A stretch of DNA of 64,000 nucleotides from Liolophura sinensis. Lineage: Eukaryota > Mollusca > Polyplacophora > Chitonida > Chitonidae. The DNA lies in NCBI RefSeq assembly GCF_032854445.1, contig NC_088303.1, forward strand, positions 28,311,265 to 28,375,264, written 5' to 3'. Below are positions 25,625-37,798 of the stretch, in pieces. Every line of letters starts with the position of its first letter. Position 1 is the first letter of the stretch. The notes under the pieces are model-generated. The model searched no databases and was not told the origin of the DNA. It saw only the letters and a list, made by a program, of their open reading frames with translations. A program made the translations under genes and the position numbers.

Positions 25625-26305
25625 TTCTAGCATGGAAAACTCCACAGTACATGTGTTTCTGCATGGAAAAATCCACAGTATATGTGTGTCTGCATGGAAA
25701 ACTCCACAGTATATGTGTGTCTGCATGGAAAACTCCACAGTATATGTGTGTCTGCATGGAAAACTCCACAGTCAATATGTGTGTCTGCAAGGAAAACTCA
25801 ACAGTCCATGTGTGTGTCTGCATGGAAAACTCAACAACATATGCGTTTGTCTGCATGAAAACTTCACAGTATATATGTGTTTGTCTGTAAGGAAAACTCC
25901 ACAGTCTGTGTGTGTGTCTGCATGGAAAACTCAACAGTACATGTGGTTGTCTGATTGGAAAACTCCACAGTCCATGTGTGTGTCTGCATGGAAAACTCCA
26001 CAGTCAATATGTATGTCTGCATGGAAAACTCCACAATAAACTCCACAGTCCATGTGTGTGCGTCTGCATGGAAAACTCCACAGTCCATGTGTGTGCGTCT
26101 GCATGGAAAACTCCACAGTCCATGTGTGTGTCTGCATGGAAAACTCAACAGTAAACTCCATAGTCCATGTGTGTGTCTGCATTGAAAACTCCACAGCCCA
26201 TGTGTGTGCCTGCATGGAAAACTCCACAGTCCATGAATGTGTCTGCATGGAAAACTTCACAGTCCATGAGTGTGTCTGCATGGAAAACTTCACAGTCCAT
26301 GAGTG
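25625..26305. repeat. Minisatellite, about 31-bp unit, roughly 21 copies
   Basis: Unit TGCATGGAAAACTCCACAGT plus a TATATGTGTGTC-like end. Lengths of 29-35 bp rotate the frame, and few stops occur on either strand, so several overlapping ORFs of up to 150 codons appear; they are artefacts of the array. Two units carry a short partial duplication (AATAAACTCCACAG at 26034, GTAAACTCCATAG at 26151). Confidence 0.93.
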
Positions 26306-26666
26306 TGTAATTAAGCCTTCATGGAATGTTCCGCAGTATATGTGTGCACCTTGATGAAAAACTCTGCTGTCACGTTACATGTGCATGTCTTGGAACACTC
26401 CACTTCATATGTATAACTTTAATTTATGGCCAATTTCCTGTAAGGGTTACTTAACAGTTCTAATTTTTTTACATATATGTACATATAAGCTTCAGAAGTT
26501 TTTTCACCGATATTTTCAGACGATATGTTCAAATGATAATGTAATTATGGCTCCTTGCACATTTTTTGCTCAAGCCCTCATGTACATGCATGCACTTCAG
26601 TCTTCATGTACTAAATTTATATGTTTACATGTATGAGTGGTCTAAAAGTACTCGTCTCAATGTAAT

Positions 26667-27155
26667 ATGATAACTGATAATGTAATACATGTATTTATAC
26701 TAGTCATTTACACTCTGGGACGTGATTTCATGCATCAGTTCACACAGCAAACAGCCAAACTGATATTTCATATTGTTAGTTTATGCATGCTCACGCAAAG
26801 CTTATTAAACTTAAATTGTTATCGCTTGATACCATTTGGGAGCGAATTAATCCTTTGCCTGTGTAGTTACGTCTGCATTGTTGGCATCGTGAAATCTGTT
26901 TCGTGTCATGTACATCATGTTACACAGACTTGTTTTGAGTTCAGACCAACAACCTTTGCTGACAAACTGCCATTGTCTGCCCTAACATGTAACACCATTA
27001 CTAATTACTCAGGTGTTCGTAACGAGCAAAGATCTAAACCTCAAGACAAGCTGAGGTCGGGAATAGTATCAGGTAATGATTTGAAGGCTCTGCTGCGTGA
27101 AAGAAGTGTTCAAATTCTATGCACTCTGTATCGACAAATCGTGCCAAAAATTTGA
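26667..27155 (+). other. 162-codon open frame, coding status doubtful
   Basis: This is one of the longer frames in the window, lying between two minisatellites. The N-terminal half is hydrophobic and looks like translated AT-rich DNA. The C-terminal 65 residues (from about ADKLPLSALTCNTITNYSGV onward, including RNEQRSKPQDKLRSG) are more balanced. No domain recognised, no clear splice sites or start context. It could hold a decayed exon or be chance. Confidence 0.15.
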
Positions 27156-27304
27156 TCTATTTTGGAGGGTCTCTAGGGTGGTATACTGGGGATCCACTAA
27201 TTACAATGTTTACCAAGTATTATAACACATAATTGCTTGTTTTGGTAGAAGAATAATGTCAAAACATGTTCTACTTGCAAGGTGCTCTAGCAATTCTGCT
27301 GTTT

Positions 27305-28078
27305 TATCCACCATTCCTACTGCAATCCTGGCCAGATTATCATCCTAGACTAATCCATATCAGATTATCGTCCTAGACTGAATCTTATCAGGTTATTCTC
27401 CCATCCTACTAAGACCCTGATCAGATTATCCTCATCCTAGTCTGATCGATATTAGATTATCCTCCCATCTTACTCCAATCCTGACCAGATTATCCTCCAT
27501 TCTACTCCAACCCTGACCAGATTATTCCCATCCTACTCTGATCTTTATCAGACTATCCTCCCATGTTCTAGTATGATCATTTCTTCCATCTCACTCCTAT
27601 CTTTATTGGATCAACATACATGTAGCTCTTATCCTACTTCAATCCTGATAACTACATGTATTTTCACCTCCCATTTTAATCCATATCAGTTTATTCTCCT
27701 ATCCTTCTCCCATCCTGATCAGATTATCCTCCTCTTGAATCCTGATCTGCTTATCCTCCCATCCTATTCCGATTCTGACTAGATTATCTTCCTTTAATAA
27801 TCAAATCATGATCAGATTATCTCCCCCCGCCACCATCCTACTATCATCCTGACCAGATTATCCTCCTCTTGAATCCTCATCTGCTTATCCTCCCATCCTA
27901 TTCTGATTCTGACCAGATTATCCTCCTTTCATAATCAAATCAAGATCAGATTATCTCCCCCCCGCCACCATCCTACTATCATCCTGACCAGATTATCCTC
28001 CTATTCTACTTGAATCCTCATCTGCTTATCCTTCCATCCTGCTCAAATCCTGACCAGATTTTGCTACCCATCCTACAT
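27305..28078. repeat. Irregular pyrimidine-rich minisatellite, about 35-44-bp units
   Basis: Built from variants of CTGACCAGATTATCCTCC and CCATCCTACTCCAATC. The middle contains a higher-order duplication of about 135 bp (compare CGCCACCATCCTACTATCAT near 27827 and 27963). Strong strand asymmetry: few G on the plus strand. Confidence 0.88.
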
Positions 28079-30307
28079 GTCGCTTTACACTGTTTGGCCA
28101 TCTTAAATGTGGGCCGATCCCGTTCAGAAAGTCTTGCCCATTCTTAGTGTTAAAGAGCTACTTCAGTGTCAATGTCTTCAAAGCAGGGTAAAATGATAAA
28201 AATCAAGATGGTCTAAACTGCTTTACTATATCTTCTAAAAATAGCATGCAATTAAACCACTGTTAGTAGTTTCAGAGAATAATACGGAAAGAAAAGTTTT
28301 GTTGATTCCCTTTTTTGCCTGGTGTGACGTCATGAAGGAACACTTGGCATCACCCATTGCAGAAATGCCGTCGAACTTTCAAATGTGCATGAAGTCATTC
28401 CAGCATAACTGCCTTACTTGACCTCATATCTGTCATCACATAGGGAACATTACCACGTTACCAGGAACATTACCAGGAAAATTAAGGACTTTTCATTTAC
28501 TGGGATTAAATAGAATTATTCATCTTAAATCTTTTTGAACTATGCCATTAGCTCTATTTCCTTAGGGTATCCATCATTTCATTTTAAGATTCCCGCAGTG
28601 GTTTCCTCTGGACTGAGGTAGCCCTTAATGGTCCTAAATACACCCACACCTTATTCAACATGTACTAGATACTATTCCATGGGATACTTTGTCAAGAAGC
28701 TTCCAAAATAATTAATCATCAGTATAAAGATCATTGAAATCTATACTCAAAACTACCTTTATTTTTCTTTTCACCGATAATGCTGAATGTCAGGATTGTG
28801 AAGCAACTTTATTGGTTTCACCTAAAATAGATGAAATTCTATTGACCTACGAGTACTGGTGTAAGCGACATTAAAAACCTTTGTGATGTCATTGATATCC
28901 AAAGTCGTCCAGAATCACCACATAAAACATAGCCATTTTAGGGCATTATATTGCATCCCTAGCTCCTGCGCCAGACCCCCACCACCTAAAAAGTTTACAT
29001 GTACTTAGTTTCGCTTAGTTTATATCACTTACACACAGGCTGACATTTTAAATCAACAAGTGCATGCACAGATCATGTACCAAAATGACCCTATGAACCA
29101 GTGGCTTACTAATAACTTTCTGCCTGTAACTACTACCCCCAAAATTAGTTTCGCTACAGTGAATACAAACGGAAATGACTGTTTAATGGAATCTTCTGTG
29201 ACTATTATGTAACAAAGCCTTCCAAGCAGCAACTGGATATATAATGAAATGTTTAAAGGCAGCCAATAATGACTGATGTGTTTGATGTACATACATCTGG
29301 TTCATTCAGGCATTTGCCACTAGGCTCACCTTAGAAAGAAAAGATCTAACACAAAGAAGAACAGCGTTAACACATGGCTGGGCTATTTTTTTTTTTTTTT
29401 GCCTTTTACTTTATGCTGTTTTAGATTAGCGCTTTTTCGTTTTCAAGCTGGGTGAAGGATTTAGAGTAGCTTTTAAGATTGAATAGAAAGGCAGGGAATC
29501 TTATTAGAGCACCAGTTCAGGTCCAGGAGGGCCTGTTAAGTTGGCGTGACTGAGGGTAGTTACAATCGTCGCTCAAATACTGTCTGACAAACCCAGGTCT
29601 TTTGGAGGCAGTGGTCCATGAAATCAGTTATGGTCCTGCCAAACTTGGGGGTACTGTAGTCCTAATTCTCTGGCTCTCCGCCGTGAGGATGTGAGCACCT
29701 CAAGCCAGGCGGACGATTTGATTTAGGCATGAATGGCGTGATACAGCAATTCACCCTTCTACAAGATCGGCTCCATTGCTGAAGTTGACAATAGCCAACA
29801 CTCCTACACAATACAATGTTAATGTCACATTAAATGTCTTATTAATATCTTACTACGTTGAATTTATTAAAGGATAGCTGCCACTTATTGCAGGAATTGA
29901 ATCAAAGTGCTTCCTTTATTAAAGCGGGCAAAACAGTGATGATTCGTCAGAAATGTTTCCTTGTGAAAATCTTGCAAAAGTCCAAAACGTGAGTCTTTGA
30001 GATTTCTCTTTGCAGCATAAAAATTTTTTTTAAATGTACGAAAGAAACAATTACAGAAGACCCTGTGTAATTACTTCAGTAACATACATATGCCCATGCA
30101 TCACAAGTTCAAGAAATTTTTCAAAATAATTATCAACATGGTTCCATGATTTCACAATATTACTTCACTGTTTGTAAGTGAGTGTACTTTCAACTAGCCC
30201 TATAATCCTTAACCCTATAATTTAACTACGTGTATCCAAGTACTTTTTCCAACAGTGATGTTTAGTTACATGCATGTACCTTCAGTGGCTTCCATGGCAG
30301 AGCCATT
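28079..30307. other. Unique sequence without a recognised gene
   Basis: The 29460-29790 stretch is less AT-rich than its flanks but has no long frame. A T run of 17 lies at 29384-29400. Confidence 0.4.
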
Positions 30308-30392
30308 AGCATGCTAGCTACAGCACAATGACTCAGAAGCCTCTAACCAATGCATTCACTGTGAGTTCAAGTCCAGCCATGCTGTTTTCCTT
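30308..30392 (+). mobile_element. SINE family A head fragment
   Basis: Contains ACAATGACTCAGAAGCCTCT, CCAATGCATTCACTGTGAG and GTTCAAGTCCAGC, the head and B-box region of family A; the body and tail are missing (3'-truncated). Confidence 0.65.
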
Positions 30393-30742
30393 GTTTAATA
30401 CACTGTTGCGCAATTTCTTTTTGACTGAGTACAAAATTGAAGACTTGGCTTAAATTGAAATCTGGTATTAAGTCTTAAACCAGTTTCATGGAGTACATTA
30501 TTTGTTTTAACATAGTGTTAAAATATTATTATGGTGCCGAACACGCAATATTACAAACCATCCCTTAAATATGAACATCCCACAAGATTACATCATATAG
30601 TACATATAAAAGCCACAAGACGAAGACCCTCCTGTGGAGCCTTAATGATGTGTCCAGACACTGTGGGATCATCTTCACACATATTTAAAACTGGGCCCAG
30701 CATGCATTTTATCTTGTCAGTTCACAGACCTGTCAGCTTCCA

Positions 30743-31014
30743 GATGGTTGCATTTTAATGTGAGGATCGGATTTTCATTCATGCATGAATGATGGTTGCA
30801 TTTTAATGTGAGGATCAGATTTTCATTCATGCATGAATGATGGTTGCATTTTAATGTGAGGATCAGATTTTCATTCATGCATGAATGATGGTTGCATTTT
30901 AATGTGAGGATCAGGTTTTCATTCATGCATGAATGATGGTTGCATTTTAATGTGAGGATCAGATTTTTATTCATGCATGAATGATGTTTGCTTTTTAATG
31001 TGAGGATCAGATTT
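30743..31014. repeat. Minisatellite, 48-bp unit, 5.7 copies, palindrome in each unit
   Basis: Units begin at 30743, 30791, 30839, 30887, 30935 and 30983 with GATGGTTGCATTTTAATGTG. Each junction holds the perfect 18-bp palindrome TCATTCATGCATGAATGA (one copy has a substitution just outside it). As 48 is a multiple of three, the minus strand reads as a 16-residue repeat without stops. Confidence 0.95.
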
Positions 31015-31329
31015 CATCTCATTAAAATAGTAAGCGATACTAAAATGTACAGTGACACACTCTTTCAAGGGGATAAGATGATGCGGTGATGCTGTCATGC
31101 CTGAGAAAAAAATAGATACATTTTATGCAAACTCATGATCATGTGCGCAGCTTTATAGAGTAGAATTTTAAATTTTGTATGAAATGTAAAATTCTATGAA
31201 ATATAAGGGGTAATTCTAATACAAGTACATGTACTGCTTTCAAATTACACATTTATTGCTGTGAAGTCTGTGATGGCTGGTAACTGTTAAAAAGTGTAGT
31301 GTACTTCTGTGCATGAAGCACAGGCTTTA

Positions 31330-31478
31330 CTTGTTTACTTGTTTAGATTGTTGTTAACATCATACTCAAGAATGTTTCAATTATATGACGGTGGTCAGCT
31401 TTATGGGTGGTGCAAAACAGAATTCCTGTGGAAAACCACCAACCTTTAGCAAGTTACTGCCAAACTCTCATTCACGCA
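31330..31478 (-). mobile_element. SINE family A, truncated and diverged
   Basis: TACTCAAGAATGTTTCAATT, GGTGGTCAGCTTTATGGGTG and AACCTTTAGCAAGTTACTGCC follow the family order. A second, younger copy in the same orientation starts where this one breaks off. Confidence 0.75.
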
Positions 31479-31634
31479 TTTATTTATTTTTTTTTACTTC
31501 ATTGGCGTTTTACACTGTACTTAAGAATATTTCACTTATACGACGGCAGACAGCATTACGGTGGGAGGAAACCAGGCAGAGCCCTGGGGGAAACCCACGA
31601 CCATCCGCAGGTTGCTGAAATACCTTCCTACCAC
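31479..31634 (-). mobile_element. SINE family A, 5'-truncated, next to an older copy
   Basis: TTTATTTATTTTTTTTTAC tail, ACTTAAGAATATTTCACTTA, GACGGCAGACAGCATTACGG, GACCATCCGCAGGTTGCTG. Closer to the full-length copies than its left neighbour, so probably inserted into it. Confidence 0.85.
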
Positions 31635-31744
31635 ACATTTATGTACAAGTTGTATCTGATGTGTATACACTCATTATTGGAAAGAGACAAGTTGTCTTCA
31701 ATGAATGTTAAACTGTGCAAACGGCCACCCCAGCAACACTGACT

Positions 31745-31836
31745 ACTTATTATCTCCAAGGCCCCATGAATGATTGTACTGAGGGAATGCATAGCTTCCC
31801 TTTCCAAGGCTGGGATTGAACCCGCAACTATACGTT
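31745..31836 (-). mobile_element. SINE family C head fragment
   Basis: On the minus strand reads GCGGGTTCAATCCCAGCCTT then GGAAAGGGAAGC; GGTTCAATCCC is a good B box and CCTTGGAA marks this family. Confidence 0.5.
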
Positions 31837-33676
31837 ACCGGTAGCAATTGAAAAAACAATTAAGCTCCCTGTTTACACATCGCTAAATACCTATAAGCAC
31901 CCCTATATGTATGTAAACATTCTAAAATTTGACAAGTACATAATCATCAAGAATATACACAAAATAACAAATGCAAATTAATGGTCTCTTTAATGGATAC
32001 ATGCAATCATCCATTATGTGTAAATCGTGAAGAAATGTCATATTTAGGTATTTAAATAGATGGCTGTTTTTTTTTTCTCAGGTAATGTACACCTTTTACC
32101 AGTGTAATAAAATTTAATATAAAACTCATCAATTAATTTTTTATGATTATAGTATTGGTGATCACACAACTGGGTATCTACATTTTGTAAGAATTACACG
32201 GCATGTACAATGTACCTACATGTAGGCATGTAATAATGACAGCTGGCATGACATCCATGTAGTGTAAAATGAATATGTGCAATGCATAATATGACATACC
32301 ATTCTTTAAATACACATGACCGTGTGAAAAATCCCTTAGTACGTGTACTGAACTAGATACTGAACGGAGCCATACTTTACATGCGCCGGTATATGGCAAC
32401 TGCCAAGTCTTAGTCAAGGCCTTAAGCTTGTGGCGTAGACAATTACACGCCCAGGTCAGGACCTGCACCTCTCATGATTCAGACAGCCCGCTTGAATTCA
32501 ACGGTTGTAGGTAAAAACCATAAATCAAGGCGTACGTATGATGAATGCTCTTAAATAGCCAGGTAAACACAAACACGAAACGGGTCATTTTATCGGGAGT
32601 TTGAACCTGGTCGTAAACGATTTTTAATGCTTGTCAAACACAATACAGATTTGCTATCAGTAAACGCAGGAAGTGTTTGTACAATGTACCTTGAAAGGAC
32701 AAAAAGGAAATAAGAAATAACTATGGCAGAATTGAATAAAAGAAAGAAATTTCTTGTAATCAGTCTTCATGCCTTAGTAAGGACACCCAGGCTTGTAATC
32801 CATGATACCAGCAACAAAAAGAAGCACCTTTTTATTTTTGCCCCTTTTATGTTTCAAACTCCGATTTTTTAAAAAGTTTTTAATTGACAGTCCTAAGGTA
32901 TTTAAATTCCTTTCCACCTCAACTGTTGCAGAGCTGAAAGGCCCTTTATTATTTACCCTCAATACATGTTACATCTTTGGCCGGGTCACTGGGGAAGCCC
33001 TAGAGGAGTGGGGGTCACAAACAACTGCACTTTTCTGAACATCTGTAAGAAAATGCTTTACAATGTCTTCATGTTGAGATGCCAGCTGACGGAAATTTCA
33101 GACCAACAAAAGTGATAGTGTACAATATATTCATCCAGCAAAGAAACATGTATCTAATCACCAGTTTATATAATTTTTTCCACTACAGACATATATAATC
33201 TCTAGAGACAACACTATCTGCAAAAATCAACCCCTGTGGAGCCTCAGACAGGTTTAAGTACTGCCCCTGGTTTCAACCATGAATGAAACTGTCTACACAG
33301 CTTTTACCTCAATTGATTAATGCTACCTTCTACAGTATCTTTTACAGGTGTAATCAGACTTTTTAAGTAGATAACGAGCAAAAACACCTGTATTTACTCT
33401 ATAATGTATGCTTTGAAGAAAAAAACCCTCCAAACTTAACAAGCATTAAAGGGCATCAGACTGTGTTCGCTGTTTTGACTGTGTGCTCATGGCAGACAAG
33501 GCAATCCCCCAGCATTACAACCTCTCGTGTGTTTTCAGTTTTATTTTACTACACTTTGAAATAGGTGCTATTTTCAGGTCAAGGTCACCATTTCATCGTA
33601 TGCATTATAATTTTTCATATACGCGTACACTGCATGTACGTATAGTTTTACCATGCCTGTGGGTTTGTATATATAT

Positions 33677-33720
33677 GAATGATTGGGGTTTTTAACGTCC
33701 TCAATATTTCAGTCATATCC
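33677..33720 (-). mobile_element. SINE family B 3'-end fragment
   Basis: Short match GATTGGGGTTTTTAACGTC and CTCAATATTTCAGTCATAT to the 3' end of the copies at 24233 and 43629. Confidence 0.5.
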
Positions 33721-36700
33721 ATGCCTGTAGCAACAAGCATAACAAGCACTGTGCAATTAATGTACAGTATAGTATACATGTAGCTTCACAGTGCATTTAC
33801 ATTCGCAAAACAAATGTACCTATGTACATTATATATTGTGTCTACACGTACACAGGCGTAACAGAAAATTGTAGACATGTACATGTAAGTTAACAACTGT
33901 GAATAACAGAACCAAGACTGAATGATTTTTGCATAATCCAATAGGTACATCCCCAAGAATTGTTCATTTACAAGATATCAGTTATAAACCACCAACCTTT
34001 GGTAAATTACTGAAAAACTTTTCCATATCAGGACAGTGTATACATACTAAAACAAGTTTAGTGCACGAATTTACACAGTGGCATATATGGTTGCTGCAAG
34101 TAAATGACATGACATGTCAACATAAGAAGATTGATGACATTTGTTCAGAGTACATATACTGTTTTTCCATCCACATGTACATTTACCAACCCTAGTTCGG
34201 AAAAGTTTTTCACAATATCACACTAACGCTTAAAGGGTTGGGAAAATTTAAGTCAGCCATATTGATTAGATGTTAAGAGCTGTTATTTGCACATCTGTAT
34301 GATACATAAATGGTAATTATTGCACAGACAAATCTTCAAATTGTCACTACATAAAGTACAAAAAACTTTTATCTACACCTATATAAATAACCTGTAATTT
34401 TTATGGACTGTCAGGCGTGAAACCACCTGCATGACAGGTCAACCCCCTCTACTCCAAACACCCACATATACTACAGTGACCCTTGGCCTCCTCAGAAGGT
34501 GAGGAAAACACATTTGAGTGATCAATCATGAGTGCAAAGGTCAACTGAGGTTCAAAGGTCAACAGCAGTGAGACACACCATGCAAGAATGGTCAGCAAAG
34601 ATACAAACACATTTAAATGGCATCCCCTTTGAGACATTTGTATCATTTTGGTCAAGCATTCATTCAACAGCACGTGGACAATGATGTTTAAATCACGACC
34701 AAGATTAAATGAGGAGACAACAAATTATTTTACCTTAATTAAAACAAAAGAGAGTATGGGAAACTGTCTTGACTGGCCACAGTCATTTTGTTCTAACATG
34801 CTTAGTAACTTTATAAATCAGCTTTCTACACGGAATTCTTACAAGGCATATGCCATATGTTTGCTTCAAACCAAAATGGGGTTTCATCAACACTGTGGAA
34901 ACAATTGCTTTCTTGGGTTACAGCAATATCTCATCCCTGGTTAGAAATACTGATGACAAGGCAGCACTTTTGAGTTTTTCAACATGTGCAAATTGGCTTA
35001 CTTTGGACTGTGATATCTTGGTTATGCAACTGAACATCACACAAAAAACGGTTTGCTTTTTAAACTTTATGTTGGATACTTCATAGATGCACATATAAAT
35101 TTGGTTAATAGTTGTCTTTTCTTTAAGCTTCCAGCATGCAAAGTTTTCGGCTTATCAGCTCAGCTCATGACAGACGAAGGGCATAATGTTCTCTGCCATA
35201 ATGGTTTCACACACAAGTACGTACAATTGATTCTTGGACATTCTCCAACAGCCAGCAGTTAAACAATCCAAGAAACAAACCATACAGATACTAATTTCCG
35301 CCATGTATTAGAATGGTTGAAGGACCAAGATTTGTAACAAAGACGGTGTGCTCAGAGAACTTGAACTACACATTACACATTCAAATATCGACTGTCCAAC
35401 TGACCTTAATTTGACCACTGATTACACGTCCTAATCAAATAATACTGATGAACGTCTCTCAACACTGGATATTTCACTGGGATAGATTCACGCACATATT
35501 GATCATGTGACTTTGCCATGACCTCTGACAATTAATGACTTTAAAATTCATTTACACAAGGCTTCTATTTCACTGTGCACTCTTGTTTGCCAATTATAAC
35601 CAGGACTATGCTGGATTAACACTGCATGGCATGGGAAACTCAAGAGAGAATGAAATAATGAAGCTTTCTTTGTACATGCACTAAACAAATTCATCTTCCG
35701 CAGATCCATCTGAATGTTAATTAACAGTGGGCTTTGTAATGATGATAATGATATGCCTTTAATAATAGAAGCAGAATCTAACATTTTTGAACAGACTTCT
35801 AGTTAATCATGTTATCTTCTACACCTTTTGCTACTGTAACAATAAAGCACCAGCAAGCTTAATTACAGCATTTTCCGTAAAAAATTTCATGAAAAATGCA
35901 TTTTTAGAGGCAGATAAATCACAAAATACGGCATTACTTTTGGTGCTAAAATTCACGTCTGTACAGTAGAATATCATATATGTAGCCTACTGGCTGGCTC
36001 GGTTTCAGTATGTTACAGGGTGGGACATCACACATACATGCATGTCCAAAATATTATTGAAATTATGTCAGACTCGATCAAATAAACAGAAATAATTAAG
36101 TAAAATTCTTTATCTTGTTACAGACAAGATAAGTGTTGTGTCACGATTAATCAGGCAGAACCATGAGAAAAACCACTGTCCTGGACAAAACTGCTCATGT
36201 CACAACCAAGCCAATTAACTATGAGATGTTTTCAATACAAGATGGATAAATTGTTCCTCAAATTTTGTCCACAAAGATGATCCAGACAACTGTTAATATT
36301 TACAGGCAATAGTGCCATACTGTGGCCATTACATAGAGGAAACGGCTCTCTGAGCGCTGCAGTTATATATTCTGAATCGTCAACAACATCTATACAGCAA
36401 GAATTATTCTGGAACCATGCATCTCTCCTTAATCAGGGACTCGCTTGAATGAAGGCACCACGGAGGCAGTACTGGGCCATGCAGAGGCGGCATTATGCAA
36501 ATAGCGGAATGTTTGCACCACAAATAATAATCTCATCAACCAATTTCCAGGGTAGTTAACAGGCTTCCCATCTCAATAGCCATAATTTTGTCTGATGCTT
36601 TGTACACCGTATAAATTAAGGCATTCCTATATAGCGAGCGTAAATAAACAGGGTGCCTCTTCACTTAAAATGCATGGTTAATTATGAAATAATCCCTACA

Positions 36701-37046
36701 AAATACACACTTTGTCGCCATAATTTTCTAAAGCTTTGAACACACATCTGTAGTTTAATCTGCCATATTTAAATGAATTTTTATACATGAAAATTGTTAT
36801 AAATACTCCCACAGAAATGATGGCAGTATTCCAAATTTCTCACAGTTTAACACTTCACAGAAACTTAGTAATTTATGAAAAAGTGCAAAGAATGGTGAAA
36901 TATTTGAAACTTTAATAAATAAGCATATAAAAAGTAGATAATTTTTTTAGGGGGAGGGGAGGAGTATAGAAGAAAATATTTAATGTCCATATTACATACT
37001 TTAGTATTTATTCCATATCTAGAGTGAATGGTTAATTCACATAAGT

Positions 37047-37049
<3 letters not shown>

Positions 37050-37084
<35 letters not shown>
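37050..37084. repeat. AT dinucleotide microsatellite
   Basis: About 17 TA repeats. Similar shorter tracts lie at 8529-8547 and 14232-14252. Confidence 0.95.
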
Positions 37085-37088
<4 letters not shown>

Positions 37089-37696
37089 CGAGTGCCCCAA
37101 ACTTATGTATTAAACAGCAAGAAAATAACATACCAACAGAGCCTTGATGATTTCAGGAGTCAATTCGTAAGGTTTTTTTTACCTCAATTAAACTTAATAC
37201 TTGACTGCAATGCTCAGTCCATGGCTTCCAAATCTGAAGCTGTGGAGACTTGTTTTAACATATAAAGCTCACCCCAAATTTTATACACTAGCTTTTGATA
37301 GTTCAAGAAGGGGTCATATATAAAACATTTTGAACCAGTTTATTTAGTGTTTACAAATCATTTAAGTACTGGTTTATTTTTTGCTCTGGCACATATACAG
37401 TATACTAACAAAAGAGGATAGTCTGATAAATACAGAAAATGTTCAAGCCTAAAATAAATACATTGTAAAATACACAACATTACAGACTCTGTATTGAACA
37501 ATTTAGTGAATGAAAATATATACAAGTTCATGTGTCAGTCTGTATAACGTGTATAAATGAAAGACAACTGTGGAAACAGACAAGAAATATATTTCAAAGA
37601 CGAAATCCTGATGGAGCTGAAAGAAAGCAGGGGATAAAGTAGCCCCTTGTCACAGGCACACGTTCTGACAAGAAAAGTGAATTAGCTCAATGTTTG

Positions 37697-37798
37697 CTAA
37701 CAGTCTTTTCTTGGCGGGTTCATGCTAAGTCCATCGTTGGGGGAGAATCCACTGCTGGCTGATGATCGTCTAGGTCTTGGGTTTACAAACACTGGCGT
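37697..37798 (-). CDS. Candidate 3'-terminal coding exon (33 residues), unknown gene
   Basis: The minus strand has a splice-acceptor-like sequence (pyrimidine-rich, ending CTCGCAG) followed by an open frame TPVFVNPRPRRSSASSGF...KDC and a TAG stop. Base composition is more balanced than the flanks and the peptide is rich in P, R, S and G, as in a cytoplasmic or disordered tail. With the acceptor at 37799 the exon is phase 0. A second AG at 37793-37792 would give phase 1 and could accept the upstream NtA exon, making a short secreted product. Sequence beyond the stop is AT-rich and could be a 3' UTR; TTTATT (an antisense AATAAA) occurs near 37338. No family is recognised, and it may be a chance ORF. 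Confidence 0.3.
   Translation of the reverse strand, partial: TPVFVNPRPRRSSASSGFSPNDGLSMNPPRKDC

Larger units (their letters stand above)
31837..37696. other. Long AT-rich intron-like stretch
   Basis: Apart from the small SINE fragment near 33.7 kb and the TA tract near 37.07 kb, no array or gene was recognised. ORFs at 32774-33038, 34449-35262 and 35548-35784 have no domains. Confidence 0.4.

Noticed and set aside
25587-26293. Overlapping ORFs of 76-150 codons on both strands with repeated MENSTV or MQTHTWTVEF phrases
   Set aside because: They are translations of the 31-bp tandem repeat, whose unit has few stops in several frames and whose variable length rotates the frame.
24771-28078. 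CRISPR-like array
   Set aside because: The repeats are contiguous tandem units without unique spacers, in a eukaryotic intron-like setting.
30717-30974. 85-codon minus-strand ORF with a 16-residue repeat
   Set aside because: It follows from the 48-bp unit being a multiple of three and lacking stops; no start context or flanking coding sequence.
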